A stretch of 45,008 bases of DNA from Lachnospiraceae bacterium (GTDB lineage: Bacteria; Bacillota; Clostridia; Lachnospirales; Lachnospiraceae). Shown in pieces: positions 8,014 through 16,758 of the stretch. How positions within the stretch are numbered: the first letter of the stretch is position 1; each line of letters begins with the position of its first letter. The stretch is taken from assembly GCA_017441585.1 (NCBI GenBank), contig JAFRWW010000004.1:1-45008 (forward strand), written 5' to 3'. Both the position numbers and the translations under genes were made by a program. The notes below the pieces were generated by a model. That model searched no databases. It was not told the DNA's origin and saw only the letters and a program-made list of their open reading frames with translations.

Positions 8014-8805
8014 CCATGTTATCACGCATATCACCGTTGTGTAAACCACTAATATTACATACGCTGCGCCATCCCTTTTTTCATAGTGCAGCGGCTTCAT
8101 TTTTGTCCTGCCGGCACCGCCCTGATAACACCGCGCCTCCATGGCAAGAGCCAGATCCGAGGCCCGTCTAAAGGCGGATACGAAAAGCGGTACCAGTATC
8201 GGGATCATGTTTTTTGCCCTGGTAAAAAGATTACCGGTTTCAAAATCCGCCCCTCTTGCGGTCTGTGCTTTTATTATTTTATCCGTCTCCTCCATGAGGA
8301 TGGGAATGAACCTGAGCGCTATGGACATCATCATTGCCACTTCGTGTACAGGCACTCCGACTTTCTGAAAAGGTCCCAGAATGGATTCCAGGCCGTCGGT
8401 CAGATTGCTGGGAGTAGTGGTCAGCGTAAGTATCGAGGTCCCGGATATCAGCAGGGTCAGTCTCAGAAGCATCAGAATAGCGATCCTTATACCTTCCTTC
8501 GTGATATGAAAAACCCCGTACTGCCAGATGACAGTGCCCGGCGTCAGAAACAGATTAAATGCCACGGTAAAAATGATGAGCATGGCTATGCCCTTAAGTC
8601 CCTTAAACATGAAGGACGCCGGCACATGGGATATCGCAATCACAAAGGTCAAAAACAGCCCCGCCACTATAAAGGCGGTAATGCTGTTGCACACAAAGAC
8701 CGTTATGATATACAAAAAAGTCCCCACCAGCTTTACCCTGGCATCCAGATCGTGAAGGACGGACTTCGTCTGATAATATTGTCCCAGTGTAATATCGGTA
8801 AACAT
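8011..8805 (-). CDS. ecfT: Energy-coupling factor transporter transmembrane protein EcfT
   Basis: This is the membrane scaffold of group II ECF vitamin/metal importers; it couples the EcfA1/A2 ATPases to exchangeable S components. The 264 residues include several membrane segments in the N-terminal half and the coupling-helix motifs ARG (AQTARGADFETG, near residue 185) and SDLALAMEARCYQGG. LFSAFRRASDLA-type text is typical of EcfT. The ATG follows the ecfA2 stop directly (TAAATG), so translation is coupled. The stop codon sits inside the terminal inverted repeat of the element at 7872-8013. No S-component gene is in the window. Confidence 0.95.
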   Translation of the reverse strand: MFTDITLGQYYQTKSVLHDLDARVKLVGTFLYIITVFVCNSITAFIVAGLFLTFVIAISHVPASFMFKGLKGIAMLIIFTVAFNLFLTPGTVIWQYGVFHITKEGIRIAILMLLRLTLLISGTSILTLTTTPSNLTDGLESILGPFQKVGVPVHEVAMMMSIALRFIPILMEETDKIIKAQTARGADFETGNLFTRAKNMIPILVPLFVSAFRRASDLALAMEARCYQGGAGRTKMKPLHYEKRDGAAYVILVVYTTVICVITW

Positions 8806-9651
8806 TTACAAAATAATCTTTTTAATAGCCTCGGCTGCCTCATCCACATCGCGCACATCAATGGGTACCGAGAGTCCTGCCCTGCGTAATTCTTCCATTA
8901 TGTATGTGACTGCCGGAGCCGACAGGTGTATCTGTTCCAGTTCTTTATAGCGTGAAAAGATCTGCCCGGGAGTACCGTTCATCACCAGTTTCCCTTTGTT
9001 CATCACCACGACACGGTCAGCGTACTTTGACATGTCCTCCATGCTGTGAGAGACCAGCACCACGGTCATGCCTTCATCCGTCCTCATGCGGCTCAGGACA
9101 TCCAGCAGTTCATCCCTGCCCTTGGGATCCAGCCCCGCCGTGGGCTCATCCAGCACAAGGACCTGTGGCTTCATGGCCAGGACTCCGGCTATAGCCGCCC
9201 TGCGCATCTGTCCGCCGGAGAGTTCAAAGGGTGATGAATACCATTTCTCTTTGGGCAGTCCCATAAGATTAAGAGCGTCGTATGCTCTCGCTTCCACTTC
9301 CACTTTTGAAAGCTTCAGATTTTTGGGGCCGAAACACACATCCGTAAAAACGTCTGATTCAAAGAGCTGATACTCGGGGTACTGGAATACCAGTCCCACT
9401 TTTGCCCTGAGTGAATTGCGATCGTAGTCCTTGTCGTGGATATTCTGTCCGTTATACAAAATCTCACCTGAGGTGGGTTTCAGCAGGCCGTTCATGTGCT
9501 GTATCAGGGTAGACTTGCCTGAGCCCGTATGTCCGATGATGCCCACGAATTCATGATCGTCAATCGTGAGGCTTACATCGTCCAGGGCTTTGACTTCGTA
9601 GGAGGTTCCCGCGCTGTATATATGATTTACGTGGTTTAAGATTATAGGCAT
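8806..9651 (-). CDS. ecfA2: ECF transporter ATP-binding protein EcfA2
   Basis: This is one of the two ATPases of the energy-coupling factor module. The 281 residues show Walker A GHTGSGKST (about 40-48), Q-loop FQYPEYQLFE, signature LSGGQMRRAAIA, Walker B VLVLDEPTAGLDP and an H-loop SHSMED. It starts MPIILNHVNHIYSAGT, as EcfA2 proteins do. It should form a heterodimer with EcfA1 on EcfT. The gap before it holds a MITE-like element (9665-9816). Confidence 0.95.
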   Translation of the reverse strand: MPIILNHVNHIYSAGTSYEVKALDDVSLTIDDHEFVGIIGHTGSGKSTLIQHMNGLLKPTSGEILYNGQNIHDKDYDRNSLRAKVGLVFQYPEYQLFESDVFTDVCFGPKNLKLSKVEVEARAYDALNLMGLPKEKWYSSPFELSGGQMRRAAIAGVLAMKPQVLVLDEPTAGLDPKGRDELLDVLSRMRTDEGMTVVLVSHSMEDMSKYADRVVVMNKGKLVMNGTPGQIFSRYKELEQIHLSAPAVTYIMEELRRAGLSVPIDVRDVDEAAEAIKKIIL

Positions 9652-9664
9652 ATCTTATATTAGA

Positions 9665-9816
9665 TTACTAAAACTTCCCACTTGATGATAAAATAAGCAA
9701 TTTATGTCATTCTGAGCGCAGCGAAGAATCTTTATAAAGATGACCTTTTTAAATCCTTTAACTCTTTCAGGATCCTTCGTTTCACTCAGGATGACATGTG
9801 GGAAGTTTCAGTAAAT
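9665..9816. repeat. MITE-like inverted repeat enclosing a convergent pair of family A repeats
   Basis: The outer arms TACTAAAACTTCCCAC (left, from 9666) and GTGGGAAGTTTCAGTA (right, 9798-9813) are inverted copies with one mismatch; AAACTTCCCAC itself (9671-9681/9798-9808) is perfect. Inside, 9705-9796 holds two family A cores in opposite orientation (TGTCATTCTGAGCGCAGCG.. and ..CACTCAGGATGACA). It lies within the ecfA1-ecfA2 spacer. Confidence 0.8.
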
Positions 9817-9851
9817 TATATTCTTCCGCTCGTGAAATTCCTCGGTCTTAC

Positions 9852-9871
9852 GCATGGACTTGGATCCATGC
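9852..9871. other. Small perfect hairpin in the ecfA1-ecfA2 spacer
   Basis: GCATGGA (9852-9858) pairs with TCCATGC (9865-9871). No U-run follows on the minus strand. It could be an RNA processing or pausing site between the two ATPase genes; no function is shown. Confidence 0.4.
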
Positions 9872-9933
9872 AAAAGTATTGAACAGGTGACGGAAAAACA
9901 TGCTCTCGTCAATAAATAATGGGAATTCATCAA

Positions 9934-10779
9934 TTATAACACCAGCGCGTCCGCCAGTTCCTTCGCCGTGAGGATCCCGTCGTGAACGGGAATGCCGGCA
10001 CGTTTGAGTTTCGCGGCGAGCTTAGTGACTGCGGGAAGTTCCAAACGAAGTGCATTCAACGACTCTTCCTGAGAAAAGATCTCACGGGGCGTTCCCTGCA
10101 TCACGACTCTGCCCTCGCTCATGACAAATACATTATCCGCGTAGATCACTTCATCCATGTAATGTGTGATAAGGATTATGGTCATGCCTTCCACATCATT
10201 GAGGGCCCTGGCGGCACGGATCACTTCCTTACGGCCCTCCGGATCCAGCATGGCTGTAGCCTCATCCAATACTATGCACTGGGGATGCATGGCTATGACT
10301 CCGGCTATGGCCACACGCTGCTTCTGGCCACCGGACAGGCGATTCGGTGAATGAAGTCTGTAAGCGTACATATCCAGGATCTTAAGGCTCTCATCCACTC
10401 TTTCACGGATCTCGTTCGTAGGTATACCCAGATTCTCAGGTCCGAAGCCCACGTCTTCTTCCACCACGGAGCCTATGATCTGATTGTCCGGATTCTGAAA
10501 GACCATGCCCACCCGGCGTCTCACCTTCATGGTATTGGGATCCTCCAGAGTATCCATACCATCGATCAGCACCTTCCCTTCGGTGGGATAAAGCAATGCG
10601 TTAAGATGCTTTGCAAGAGTGGACTTCCCGGAACCGTTGTGTCCCAGGATGGCAATGAACTGGCCTTTTTTGACAGAAATCGAGACATCATCCAGTGCGC
10701 GCTTTACCTTTACCGGATTGCCTTCCTCATCACGTTCTATATATTCAAATATAACCTTTTCGGTTTCGATAAAATTCAT
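9934..10779 (-). CDS. ecfA1: ECF transporter ATP-binding protein EcfA1
   Basis: This is the partner ATPase of EcfA2. From Met at 10779 it has 281 residues: Walker A GHNGSGKST, Q-loop FQNPDNQIIGS, signature LSGGQKQRVAIA, Walker B CIVLDEATAMLDP and H-loop THYMDE. The frame opens 20 codons further upstream (to 10839), but that extension is translated family B repeat, so I reject it. MNFIETEKVIFEY is the normal family beginning. No strong Shine-Dalgarno is visible for either start. It follows rplQ, the standard place in Firmicutes. Confidence 0.93.
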   Translation of the reverse strand: MNFIETEKVIFEYIERDEEGNPVKVKRALDDVSISVKKGQFIAILGHNGSGKSTLAKHLNALLYPTEGKVLIDGMDTLEDPNTMKVRRRVGMVFQNPDNQIIGSVVEEDVGFGPENLGIPTNEIRERVDESLKILDMYAYRLHSPNRLSGGQKQRVAIAGVIAMHPQCIVLDEATAMLDPEGRKEVIRAARALNDVEGMTIILITHYMDEVIYADNVFVMSEGRVVMQGTPREIFSQEESLNALRLELPAVTKLAAKLKRAGIPVHDGILTAKELADALVL

Positions 10780-10803
10780 ATTATAAAATCGGGGGCACAA
10801 TGT

Positions 10804-10878
10804 AACTTCTCCTGACGGAGAAGTTTTGAAGTCGCTCAAAGCCGCGACTGGCTCCCCCGAAACAAGTTCGGGGGGAGT
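10804..10878. repeat. Family B modular palindromic repeat, between rplQ and ecfA1
   Basis: There are two hairpins: AACTTCTCC-TGAC-GGAGAAGTT (10804-10825) and CTCCCCCGAA-ACAAG-TTCGGGGGGAG (10852-10877). They are joined by a linker reading, on the minus strand, AGTCGCGGCTTTGAGCGACT. The same linker and hairpins occur at 14366-14479 and 29096-29165. Confidence 0.85.
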
Positions 10879-10947
10879 AATGTAAGAAAAGCCGAGATAA
10901 AATCCCGGCCTTTCATATTACATTTCATAAATTTTCAGCTCTGCTTC

Positions 10948-11475
10948 TTATACGAGCTCCAGCAGAACCTCCATGGCTGCATCGCCCTTTCTGGGTCCCA
11001 TCTTTACGATCCTGGTGTAACCACCGTTGCGATCTGCATACTTGGGAGCGATCTCATCGAAAAGTTTCTCTACGAGATCAACCTGCTTGGTATTCTTCTT
11101 GCGTCCTGAGCCCTCTGCGGGAACTTCCTTGACGGGATATAATACCTTGAGCATCTGACGACGGGCATGTAATCTGGAGGGCAGATCCTTCTTGATCTCC
11201 TTCTGAACGATTACGAATTTAGCCTTGCCGTCATCACCCTTTACTCTCTTACCGTCCTTATCCTTCTCAGCGATCTTTGCATCTACGGTAACGGTCTCAA
11301 AATTATCTCTTTCCTTAACTGCCAGCGCAATAAGACCTTCAACAACCTTACGTACTTCCTTTGCCCTGGCTTCGGTGGTGATGATCTTGCCGTTATTGAT
11401 AAGGGCTGTTACCTGGCCTCTTAAAAGGGCCTTTCTCTGTGAAGATGTTCTTCCCAGTTTTCTGTACTTAGACAT
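10948..11475 (-). CDS. rplQ: Ribosomal protein bL17
   Basis: This large-subunit protein lines the exit tunnel region. The N-terminal core [19 protein letters not shown] and the C-terminal [24 protein letters not shown] are canonical. At 175 residues it is clearly longer than the usual 115-130. The extra stretch is a lysine- and acid-rich insertion of roughly 50 residues (about 63-125, including [20 protein letters not shown]). It is the last r-protein gene of the alpha operon, after rpoA. Confidence 0.96.
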   Translation of the reverse strand: MSKYRKLGRTSSQRKALLRGQVTALINNGKIITTEARAKEVRKVVEGLIALAVKERDNFETVTVDAKIAEKDKDGKRVKGDDGKAKFVIVQKEIKKDLPSRLHARRQMLKVLYPVKEVPAEGSGRKKNTKQVDLVEKLFDEIAPKYADRNGGYTRIVKMGPRKGDAAMEVLLELV

Positions 11476-11606
11476 AATATTTTACCTCTCTTTAATGAAG
11501 GCTCCAAAGGATCCGCCTTTTGGTCTTACGACCCTTCAGTCAACGCCTTATTGGAGGAGCATGCGCATACCCTGTGGTTTTACTGCACACACTCTTTATT
11601 TATAAA

Positions 11607-12572
11607 TTACTCTGCGTCTCCCTGGTTGAGCTCCAGACCCAGCTCCTTGAGCTTTGCCAGAACCTCTTCAAGAGACTTGCGGCCCAGATTCCTGACCTTC
11701 ATCATCTCTTCGGGAGTCTTGCTGATCAATTCCTCTACGGTATTGATGCTGGCTCTCTTTAAGCAGTTAAAGGAACGAACGGAAAGCTCTAGCTCATCGA
11801 TGTTCATGTTCTTTATGCTGACTGTATCTGCCGATGCAGAATCAAGACTCATGACATCTGCCTTCTGTGCCACTTCAGACAGATCGATGAACAGGGACAG
11901 ATGCTCGTTCAGCACCTTTGCTGCCAGTGATACTGCTTCCTCGGGAGAAAGAGTACCGTTGGTGTATACATCAAGGGTAAGCTTGTCAAAGTCGGTGATC
12001 TGACCCACACGGGTATTCTCGACATTCATGTTGACACGCTGCACGGGAGTGTATACCGAATCAACAGCTATCACGCCTATGGAACCGTTCTGATCTTTAT
12101 TCTTATCGGTTCCTGCGTAGCCACGGCCGTTTGTAATGGTAAGCTCCATGTTGAGCTTGGTGTCCTTACCGCCGCTTAATGTAGCAATAACAAGATCGGG
12201 ATTCATGATCTCAATATCCTGATCAGCCTTGATGTCTCCGGCTGTTACTACACCCTCACCGGAAGCCTCTATATAGGCGGTCTTGGGCTCATTGGTGGAG
12301 CTGCTGTTCTTTATGGCGATGTGCTTGATGTTCATGATGATCTCCGTCACATCCTCCTTAACTCCGGGGATGGTGGAAAACTCATGAAGTACACCGTCGA
12401 TCTTCACCTGGCTTACTGCTGCTCCGGGAAGTGAGGAGAGCATTATCCTGCGAAGGGAATTGCCAAGTGTGATACCATAGCCGCGCTCAAGGGGCTCAGC
12501 CACGAATCTGCCGTATTTTTTATCTTCCGATAACTCAGTGATCTCGATATTCGGCTTTTCAAAATCAAACAC
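11607..12572 (-). CDS. rpoA: RNA polymerase alpha subunit
   Basis: At 321 residues it is full length. The alpha-NTD has [30 protein letters not shown] (assembly and dimerisation), and the alpha-CTD (about 250-310) has the helix-hairpin-helix text [19 protein letters not shown] and [13 protein letters not shown], which contact UP elements and activators. It sits between rpsD and rplQ, as in the alpha operon of most bacteria. Confidence 0.98.
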   Translation of the reverse strand: MFDFEKPNIEITELSEDKKYGRFVAEPLERGYGITLGNSLRRIMLSSLPGAAVSQVKIDGVLHEFSTIPGVKEDVTEIIMNIKHIAIKNSSSTNEPKTAYIEASGEGVVTAGDIKADQDIEIMNPDLVIATLSGGKDTKLNMELTITNGRGYAGTDKNKDQNGSIGVIAVDSVYTPVQRVNMNVENTRVGQITDFDKLTLDVYTNGTLSPEEAVSLAAKVLNEHLSLFIDLSEVAQKADVMSLDSASADTVSIKNMNIDELELSVRSFNCLKRASINTVEELISKTPEEMMKVRNLGRKSLEEVLAKLKELGLELNQGDAE

Positions 12573-12616
12573 AGACGTACCTCCTTATGTGATTTGTTAC
12601 GGTTACCCCCGGGGGA

Positions 12617-13210
12617 TTACTTAGAATACAGCTCGACTATAAGCATCTCGTTTACGGGCACGTCGATCTCCTCACGGGTGGGAAGTGCATTTACAGTTCC
12701 CTTGAGTGCCTCCTGGTCTGCCTCAAGCCATGCAGGTACCAATCTGCCGCCTGCTGCCTCAATGATATCCTTATATCTCTGGGATCCCTTAAACTTCTCA
12801 CGGATCTCGATCACGTCGCCGGCCTTGATCAGATATGAGGGGATGTTTACGCACTTTCCGTTAACGGATACATGCTTGTGATCCACGATCTGTCTGGCCT
12901 CTCTTCTGGTTCTGGCAAAACCGAGACGGAAAATTACATTATCCAGTCTTCTCTCCAGAAGGATCATAAGGTTCTCACCGGTCTGTCCCTTCTGACGGTC
13001 AGCTCTCTCATAATAATTTCTGAAAGGCTTCTCCAGAACACCGTATATAAACTTTGCCTTCTGCTTCTCGCGAAGCTGAAGTCCGTACTCACTAACCTTA
13101 CGGTTTGCTCTTTTAAGCTCTCTGTTGGACTTCTTGTCGATTCCCAGATAAATGGGATCGAGTCCTAAAGATCTGCATCTCTTAAGAACCGGAGTTCTAT
13201 TCACTGCCAT
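12617..13210 (-). CDS. rpsD: Ribosomal protein uS4
   Basis: This is a 16S rRNA primary binding protein. At 197 residues it has the S4 RNA-binding domain ([31 protein letters not shown], about 90-120). The N-terminus lacks the CxxC-type zinc cluster seen in some homologues, so this is the zinc-free form. In many bacteria S4 represses the alpha operon. Here rpsD is separated from rpsK by a 146-bp spacer with several hairpins. Confidence 0.98.
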   Translation of the reverse strand: MAVNRTPVLKRCRSLGLDPIYLGIDKKSNRELKRANRKVSEYGLQLREKQKAKFIYGVLEKPFRNYYERADRQKGQTGENLMILLERRLDNVIFRLGFARTRREARQIVDHKHVSVNGKCVNIPSYLIKAGDVIEIREKFKGSQRYKDIIEAAGGRLVPAWLEADQEALKGTVNALPTREEIDVPVNEMLIVELYSK

Positions 13211-13320
13211 CTTTATTTCCTCCTAAACCTGTGATGGGGCAATGCCCCGTTTGTTACAACATCGCACACTTTCGTGTGTTAAGCAGTTTACAAAGAAGAT
13301 AAGGAAAATCTTCTTCTTCG

Positions 13321-13361
13321 TCTGAAATATGTGAGCCGCTAAGCGGCGAGCAGATTTCAGA
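13321..13361. other. Nested hairpin overlapping the rpsK stop codon (rpsK-rpsD spacer)
   Basis: TCTGAAAT (13321-13328) pairs with ATTTCAGA (13354-13361) around an inner GCCGC-TAA-GCGGC stem (13335-13347). The rpsK stop codon (13357-13359) lies in the outer arm. Two more short hairpins follow in the spacer (GGGGC-AAT-GCCCC near 13237 and CACAC-TTTC-GTGTG near 13266). The spacer is much longer than others in this operon. Confidence 0.6.
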
Positions 13362-13752
13362 CCCTCCTGCGCTTGGGTGGACGGCACCCGTTATGAGGTA
13401 CGGGGGTGACATCTGTAATGGAAACCACCTCTAAGCCTGTAGCAGCCAATGCTCTGATAGCTGCCTCACGTCCTGAACCGGGTCCCTTTACAAATACATC
13501 CACATACTTAAGGCCATAGTTGAGAGCTGCCTTTGTCGCAGTCTCTGCCGCCATCTGTGCCGCATATGGAGTAGATTTCCTTGAACCTCTGAATCCAAGA
13601 CCACCGGCACTTGCCCAACTGAGGGCATTCCCCTGTGCATCAGTCAGAGTAACGATAGTATTGTTGAATGATGCCTGGATATGTGCCTGTCCGCGTTCAA
13701 CGTTTTTCTTTACGCGCTTTTTTGTCACCTTTTTAGTAACTTTTTTAGCCAT
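13357..13752 (-). CDS. rpsK: Ribosomal protein uS11
   Basis: This 30S platform protein has 131 residues with the family blocks [38 protein letters not shown], the C-terminal [13 protein letters not shown] and a lysine-rich N-terminus. It is the third gene of the alpha operon, between rpsM and rpsD. Confidence 0.98.
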   Translation of the reverse strand: MAKKVTKKVTKKRVKKNVERGQAHIQASFNNTIVTLTDAQGNALSWASAGGLGFRGSRKSTPYAAQMAAETATKAALNYGLKYVDVFVKGPGSGREAAIRALAATGLEVVSITDVTPVPHNGCRPPKRRRV

Positions 13753-13811
13753 AATAAAACTAACCTACTTTCCTATTAAAACTTGTGAATTGAACAATGA
13801 TCCGCACTAAA

Positions 13812-14180
13812 TTACTTCTTCTTATTAGCAACGGTTCTCTTGGGTCCCTTCCTGGTCCTTGCGTTGGTCTTAGTCTTCTGACCACGGACAGGCAGGCCCT
13901 TTCTGTGACGGATTCCGCGATAGCATCCGATCTCCTGTAATCTCTTGATGTTCATCGCTATTTCACGACGAAGATCACCCTCTACCATCTGGGTCTCATC
14001 GATTACGGCACGGATCCTGTCGACCTCTTCGTCTGTCAGATCTCTTACGCGGGTATCGGGATTAACCTTAGCCTCGGCGAGTATACGCTTTGAGCTGGGT
14101 ACGCCTATACCATAGATATAGGTAAGTCCGATCTCCACACGCTTATCTCTCGGTAAATCTACACCGGAAATTCGAGCCAT
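13812..14180 (-). CDS. rpsM: Ribosomal protein uS13
   Basis: This 30S head protein contacts the P-site tRNA and the 50S subunit. The 122 residues begin [21 protein letters not shown] and end in the basic tail [30 protein letters not shown] precedes the ATG. It follows rpmJ after 35 bases. Confidence 0.98.
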   Translation of the reverse strand: MARISGVDLPRDKRVEIGLTYIYGIGVPSSKRILAEAKVNPDTRVRDLTDEEVDRIRAVIDETQMVEGDLRREIAMNIKRLQEIGCYRGIRHRKGLPVRGQKTKTNARTRKGPKRTVANKKK

Positions 14181-14215
14181 GTGAGTACTTCCTCCTTTCG
14201 TAATATTTTTGTTGA

Positions 14216-14329
14216 TCAGCCCTGTCTCTGCTTGTGCTTGGGGTTCTCACAGATTACTCTGATACGACCCTTTCTCTTGATGATCTTGCACTTTTCGCAG
14301 ATGGGCTTAACTGAAGATCTTACTTTCAT
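14216..14329 (-). CDS. rpmJ: Ribosomal protein bL36
   Basis: The protein has 37 residues, [19 protein letters not shown] to [11 protein letters not shown]. The zinc-binding pattern C-x2-C-x12-C-x4-H is intact, so this is the zinc-containing form. GGAGGT lies just upstream of the ATG. It is the first gene of the alpha transcript here. Its usual left neighbour infA is about 8.8 kb away at 23145-23363. Confidence 0.97.
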   Translation of the reverse strand: MKVRSSVKPICEKCKIIKRKGRIRVICENPKHKQRQG

Positions 14330-14365
14330 AACATACCTCCTTTAAAAATAAGATGATCAATACTG

Positions 14366-14479
14366 CCCCCGATCTTGTATCGGGGGAGCCCAGTCCTTCA
14401 TCCTAAGGGGTACCACGAAGTGGGGGATTCCTTAGGATAATGCTTTGAGGGACTTCAAAAATTCTCCGTGAGGAGAATT
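14366..14479. repeat. Family B repeat with an inserted hairpin module, in the rpmJ leader
   Basis: It has three stems: CCCCCGAT-CTTGT-ATCGGGGG (14366-14386), ATCCTAAGG..CCTTAGGAT (14400-14438) with inner CCAC-GAA-GTGG (14413-14423), and AATTCTCC-GTGA-GGAGAATT (14460-14479). The middle module interrupts the family B linker and recurs, inverted, at 44743-44780. The repeat lies between the alpha-operon promoter and rpmJ, so it is transcribed as a 5' leader. Confidence 0.85.
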
Positions 14480-14533
14480 ATCCTTGCTCCTGCAAAAGGG
14501 CAGAAAAACCCTATTGAGGGCAGAACAGTAAAC

Positions 14534-14562
14534 ATATTATCACAATGGGGATAAAATTACAA
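14534..14562 (-). promoter_or_regulatory. Promoter of the alpha operon (rpmJ-rplQ-ecf)
   Basis: On the minus strand, -35 TTGTAA (14557-14562) and -10 TAATAT (14534-14539) are separated by exactly 17 bases. Transcription would start near 14527, giving a leader of about 200 nt that contains the family B repeat. A separate promoter is expected because rpmJ is detached from the spc operon here. Confidence 0.7.
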
Positions 14563-14583
14563 GAATTATTTTAAAAAATTTAT

Positions 14584-15330
14584 TTAAAACGAAAAAGTCT
14601 TCAAAAACCTGGCGGCGCGCTCAGTCCTCGGCGCATCGAAAAACTCATCCGGAGCTGCCTCCTCCACCACTTTGCCGCCATCTATAAAGATGATCCTGTC
14701 GGCAACGGCTCTTGCAAAGGCCATCTCATGTGTGACCATGACCATGGTCCTGCCCTCCTTTGCCAGGGACAGCACCACATCCAGCACCTCTCTCACCATC
14801 TCGGGATCCAGAGCTGCGGTGATCTCATCCAGAAGCAATACCTCGGGATGCATGATGAGAGCGCGCACTATGGCCACCCTCTGCTTTTGTCCGCCGGAAA
14901 GCTGACGGGGATATTTATCTTTATGAGAAAACAGACCTACCCTTTCCAGAAGCTCAATGGCCTCAGCCTTCACCCCTTCCTTATCTCTCTTTTGTACCTT
15001 AAGAGGAGCGAGCATGATATTATCCAAAATGGTTTTGTGGGGAAACAGATCATAACTCTGAAATACCATGCCGATCCTTTCCCTGACATGACTCAGGCTT
15101 TTCCCCTCTGCGGGATTTATCACCTCGCCATCCAGAAGGACCCTGCCTTCATCTGTTTCTTCCAGGGCGTTGAGGCACCTTAGAAAAGTGCTTTTGCCGC
15201 AGCCCGACGGCCCCACCAGCACTATGACCTCGCCCTTTTGGACTTCCAGATTTATATCTTCCAACACGCTCGTGCCATCAAAGGCTTTATATAAATGTTC
15301 TACCGTAAGTATTGTATCTTTATTACTCAT
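14584..15330 (-). CDS. Polar amino acid (probably cysteine/cystine) ABC transporter ATPase
   Basis: This is a GlnQ/TcyC-type ATPase of 248 residues: Walker A GPSGCGKST, Q-loop FQSYDLFPHKT, signature LSGGQKQR, Walker B VLLLDEITAALDP (Ile instead of the common Pro after DE) and H-loop THEMAFA. It is the last gene of the uptake operon, after two permeases of the same family. The substrate is inferred from the CjaA-like domain of the operon's binding protein. No terminator is obvious before the rpmJ promoter. Confidence 0.9.
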   Translation of the reverse strand: MSNKDTILTVEHLYKAFDGTSVLEDINLEVQKGEVIVLVGPSGCGKSTFLRCLNALEETDEGRVLLDGEVINPAEGKSLSHVRERIGMVFQSYDLFPHKTILDNIMLAPLKVQKRDKEGVKAEAIELLERVGLFSHKDKYPRQLSGGQKQRVAIVRALIMHPEVLLLDEITAALDPEMVREVLDVVLSLAKEGRTMVMVTHEMAFARAVADRIIFIDGGKVVEEAAPDEFFDAPRTERAARFLKTFSF

Positions 15331-15405
15331 GTATAGATCTCCACATGAATCTGTATTACACGGTCTGATCCGGCCGGCATTTTTTTTGCTATAATATGTT
15401 TAATT

Positions 15406-16086
15406 TCAGTTCTCCCACTTTTTCTCCAGATATTTTGACAGGCAGCTTATAGGATAGCAAGCCAGAAAATACAGGACGAAGACTGTGGCAAAAATTCCGA
15501 AAGCCGCGTTAGGCGAAGATTTACGGTTGGCTTCTATTATCTGCTGCCCCACCTTGAGCACCTCGACGATGCCTATCATCATCACCAGACTCGTAGTTTT
15601 GATCATACGGGTGATCAAATTGATGGACATGGGGATTATCCTTCTGGCTGTCTGCGGAATGATCACATACGCATAAGTCTGCCATCTGTTAAATCCCAGC
15701 GCCGCGCTGCTTTCATACTGGATCGCCGGGATGCTGGTCACGGCGCCACGCACCAGATCAGACATCTCCGCGATCCCCCAGAAGGAGAAAACTATAATGG
15801 AGGAAAGCTCAGGTGAAAGATTAAGTCCCATCGCCTTTGCAGCTCCAAAATATACTATAAAAAGCAGTACCATCTGAGGCATTATCCTGACGATCTCCAG
15901 ATATACCTTAAATACGCCGTCCATGACAGGGTTCTTTAAAGATATCAGGATGCCGATCACTATCCCCGCCGCAATGCTTATCGCCACGGAGATCAGGCTG
16001 ATCTTAAGGGCAATACCCAGTCCCCCTAAAAGCCTTGCCATATTGGTGCCTTTAAACAGCACATCAAATCCCAGTGAACCAAACAT
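15406..16086 (-). CDS. Polar amino acid ABC transporter permease (second of pair)
   Basis: The protein has 226 residues, five or so membrane helices and a HisM-type permease domain; the EAA-like coupling loop is seen at SSAALGFNRWQTYAYVIIPQ. It starts three bases after the stop of the neighbouring permease, so the pair is translated together and probably forms a heterodimeric channel for the ATPase downstream. Confidence 0.9.
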   Translation of the reverse strand: MFGSLGFDVLFKGTNMARLLGGLGIALKISLISVAISIAAGIVIGILISLKNPVMDGVFKVYLEIVRIMPQMVLLFIVYFGAAKAMGLNLSPELSSIIVFSFWGIAEMSDLVRGAVTSIPAIQYESSAALGFNRWQTYAYVIIPQTARRIIPMSINLITRMIKTTSLVMMIGIVEVLKVGQQIIEANRKSSPNAAFGIFATVFVLYFLACYPISCLSKYLEKKWEN

Positions 16087-16089
16087 CTC

Positions 16090-16749
16090 TCAATCTCCAT
16101 ACATTCCGAAACGGAGTTTTTTCTCAAAATATCTGCCAAGAGCCGACACCGGCAGCAGCATGATTATATAGAATACCACCAGCAGGATAAGGCACTCCGC
16201 CGTCTTGTAATAAAGCCCAATCAGATCCTTTGCCTGAAACATGAGATCCATGAGGCTTATGGCGGAAAACACGCTGGTCTCTTTGAGCAAAAATATAACG
16301 TTGGCCACGATAGACGGAATGCTGATGGCAAAAGCCTGAGGCAAAACTACATATATAAATAACTGCCTCCTGTCAAGTCCCAGGGATACAGCTCCCTCTT
16401 TCTGACTGTCCGGTACGGCCTCAAGACCGCTCCGAATGCTCTCCGTCATATATGCTCCGCCCAGAAGACCCAGTCCCAGCACGCCGCAGACGAAGGCCGA
16501 CAGGGCGATCCCTATTTTAGGCAGGCCAAAATATATAAAAAACAACTGGACCAGAAGCGGCGTATTTCGAAAAAGCTCTACGTACATCTTTACAAGCGAA
16601 GAGAGTACGGGCAGTTTAAAATAAAGTACAAACCCCCCCGATATCCCTATGATGGCCGACAGCAGTATACCCAGCCAGCCGGTCTTGAGCGTCAATATGA
16701 ACGCCTGTGTATAGAGAGGTATGTATTCTCTTATCGCTTCTGTTTCCAT
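16090..16749 (-). CDS. Polar amino acid ABC transporter permease (first of pair)
   Basis: The protein has 219 residues and HisM/TcyB-type membrane topology. PLLVQLFFIYFGLPKIG and the coupling loop EGAVSLGLDRRQLFIYVVLP are characteristic. It follows metI by nine bases. Having this pair in the same operon as metNI means two different importers are made from one message. Confidence 0.9.
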   Translation of the reverse strand: METEAIREYIPLYTQAFILTLKTGWLGILLSAIIGISGGFVLYFKLPVLSSLVKMYVELFRNTPLLVQLFFIYFGLPKIGIALSAFVCGVLGLGLLGGAYMTESIRSGLEAVPDSQKEGAVSLGLDRRQLFIYVVLPQAFAISIPSIVANVIFLLKETSVFSAISLMDLMFQAKDLIGLYYKTAECLILLVVFYIIMLLPVSALGRYFEKKLRFGMYGD

Positions 16750-16758
16750 AAATGATCC

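Noticed and set aside
10780..10839. Twenty-codon N-terminal extension of EcfA1
   Set aside because: It is translated family B repeat (hairpin AACTTCTCC/GGAGAAGTT) and not part of the ATPase; MNFIETEKVIFEY fits the family start.
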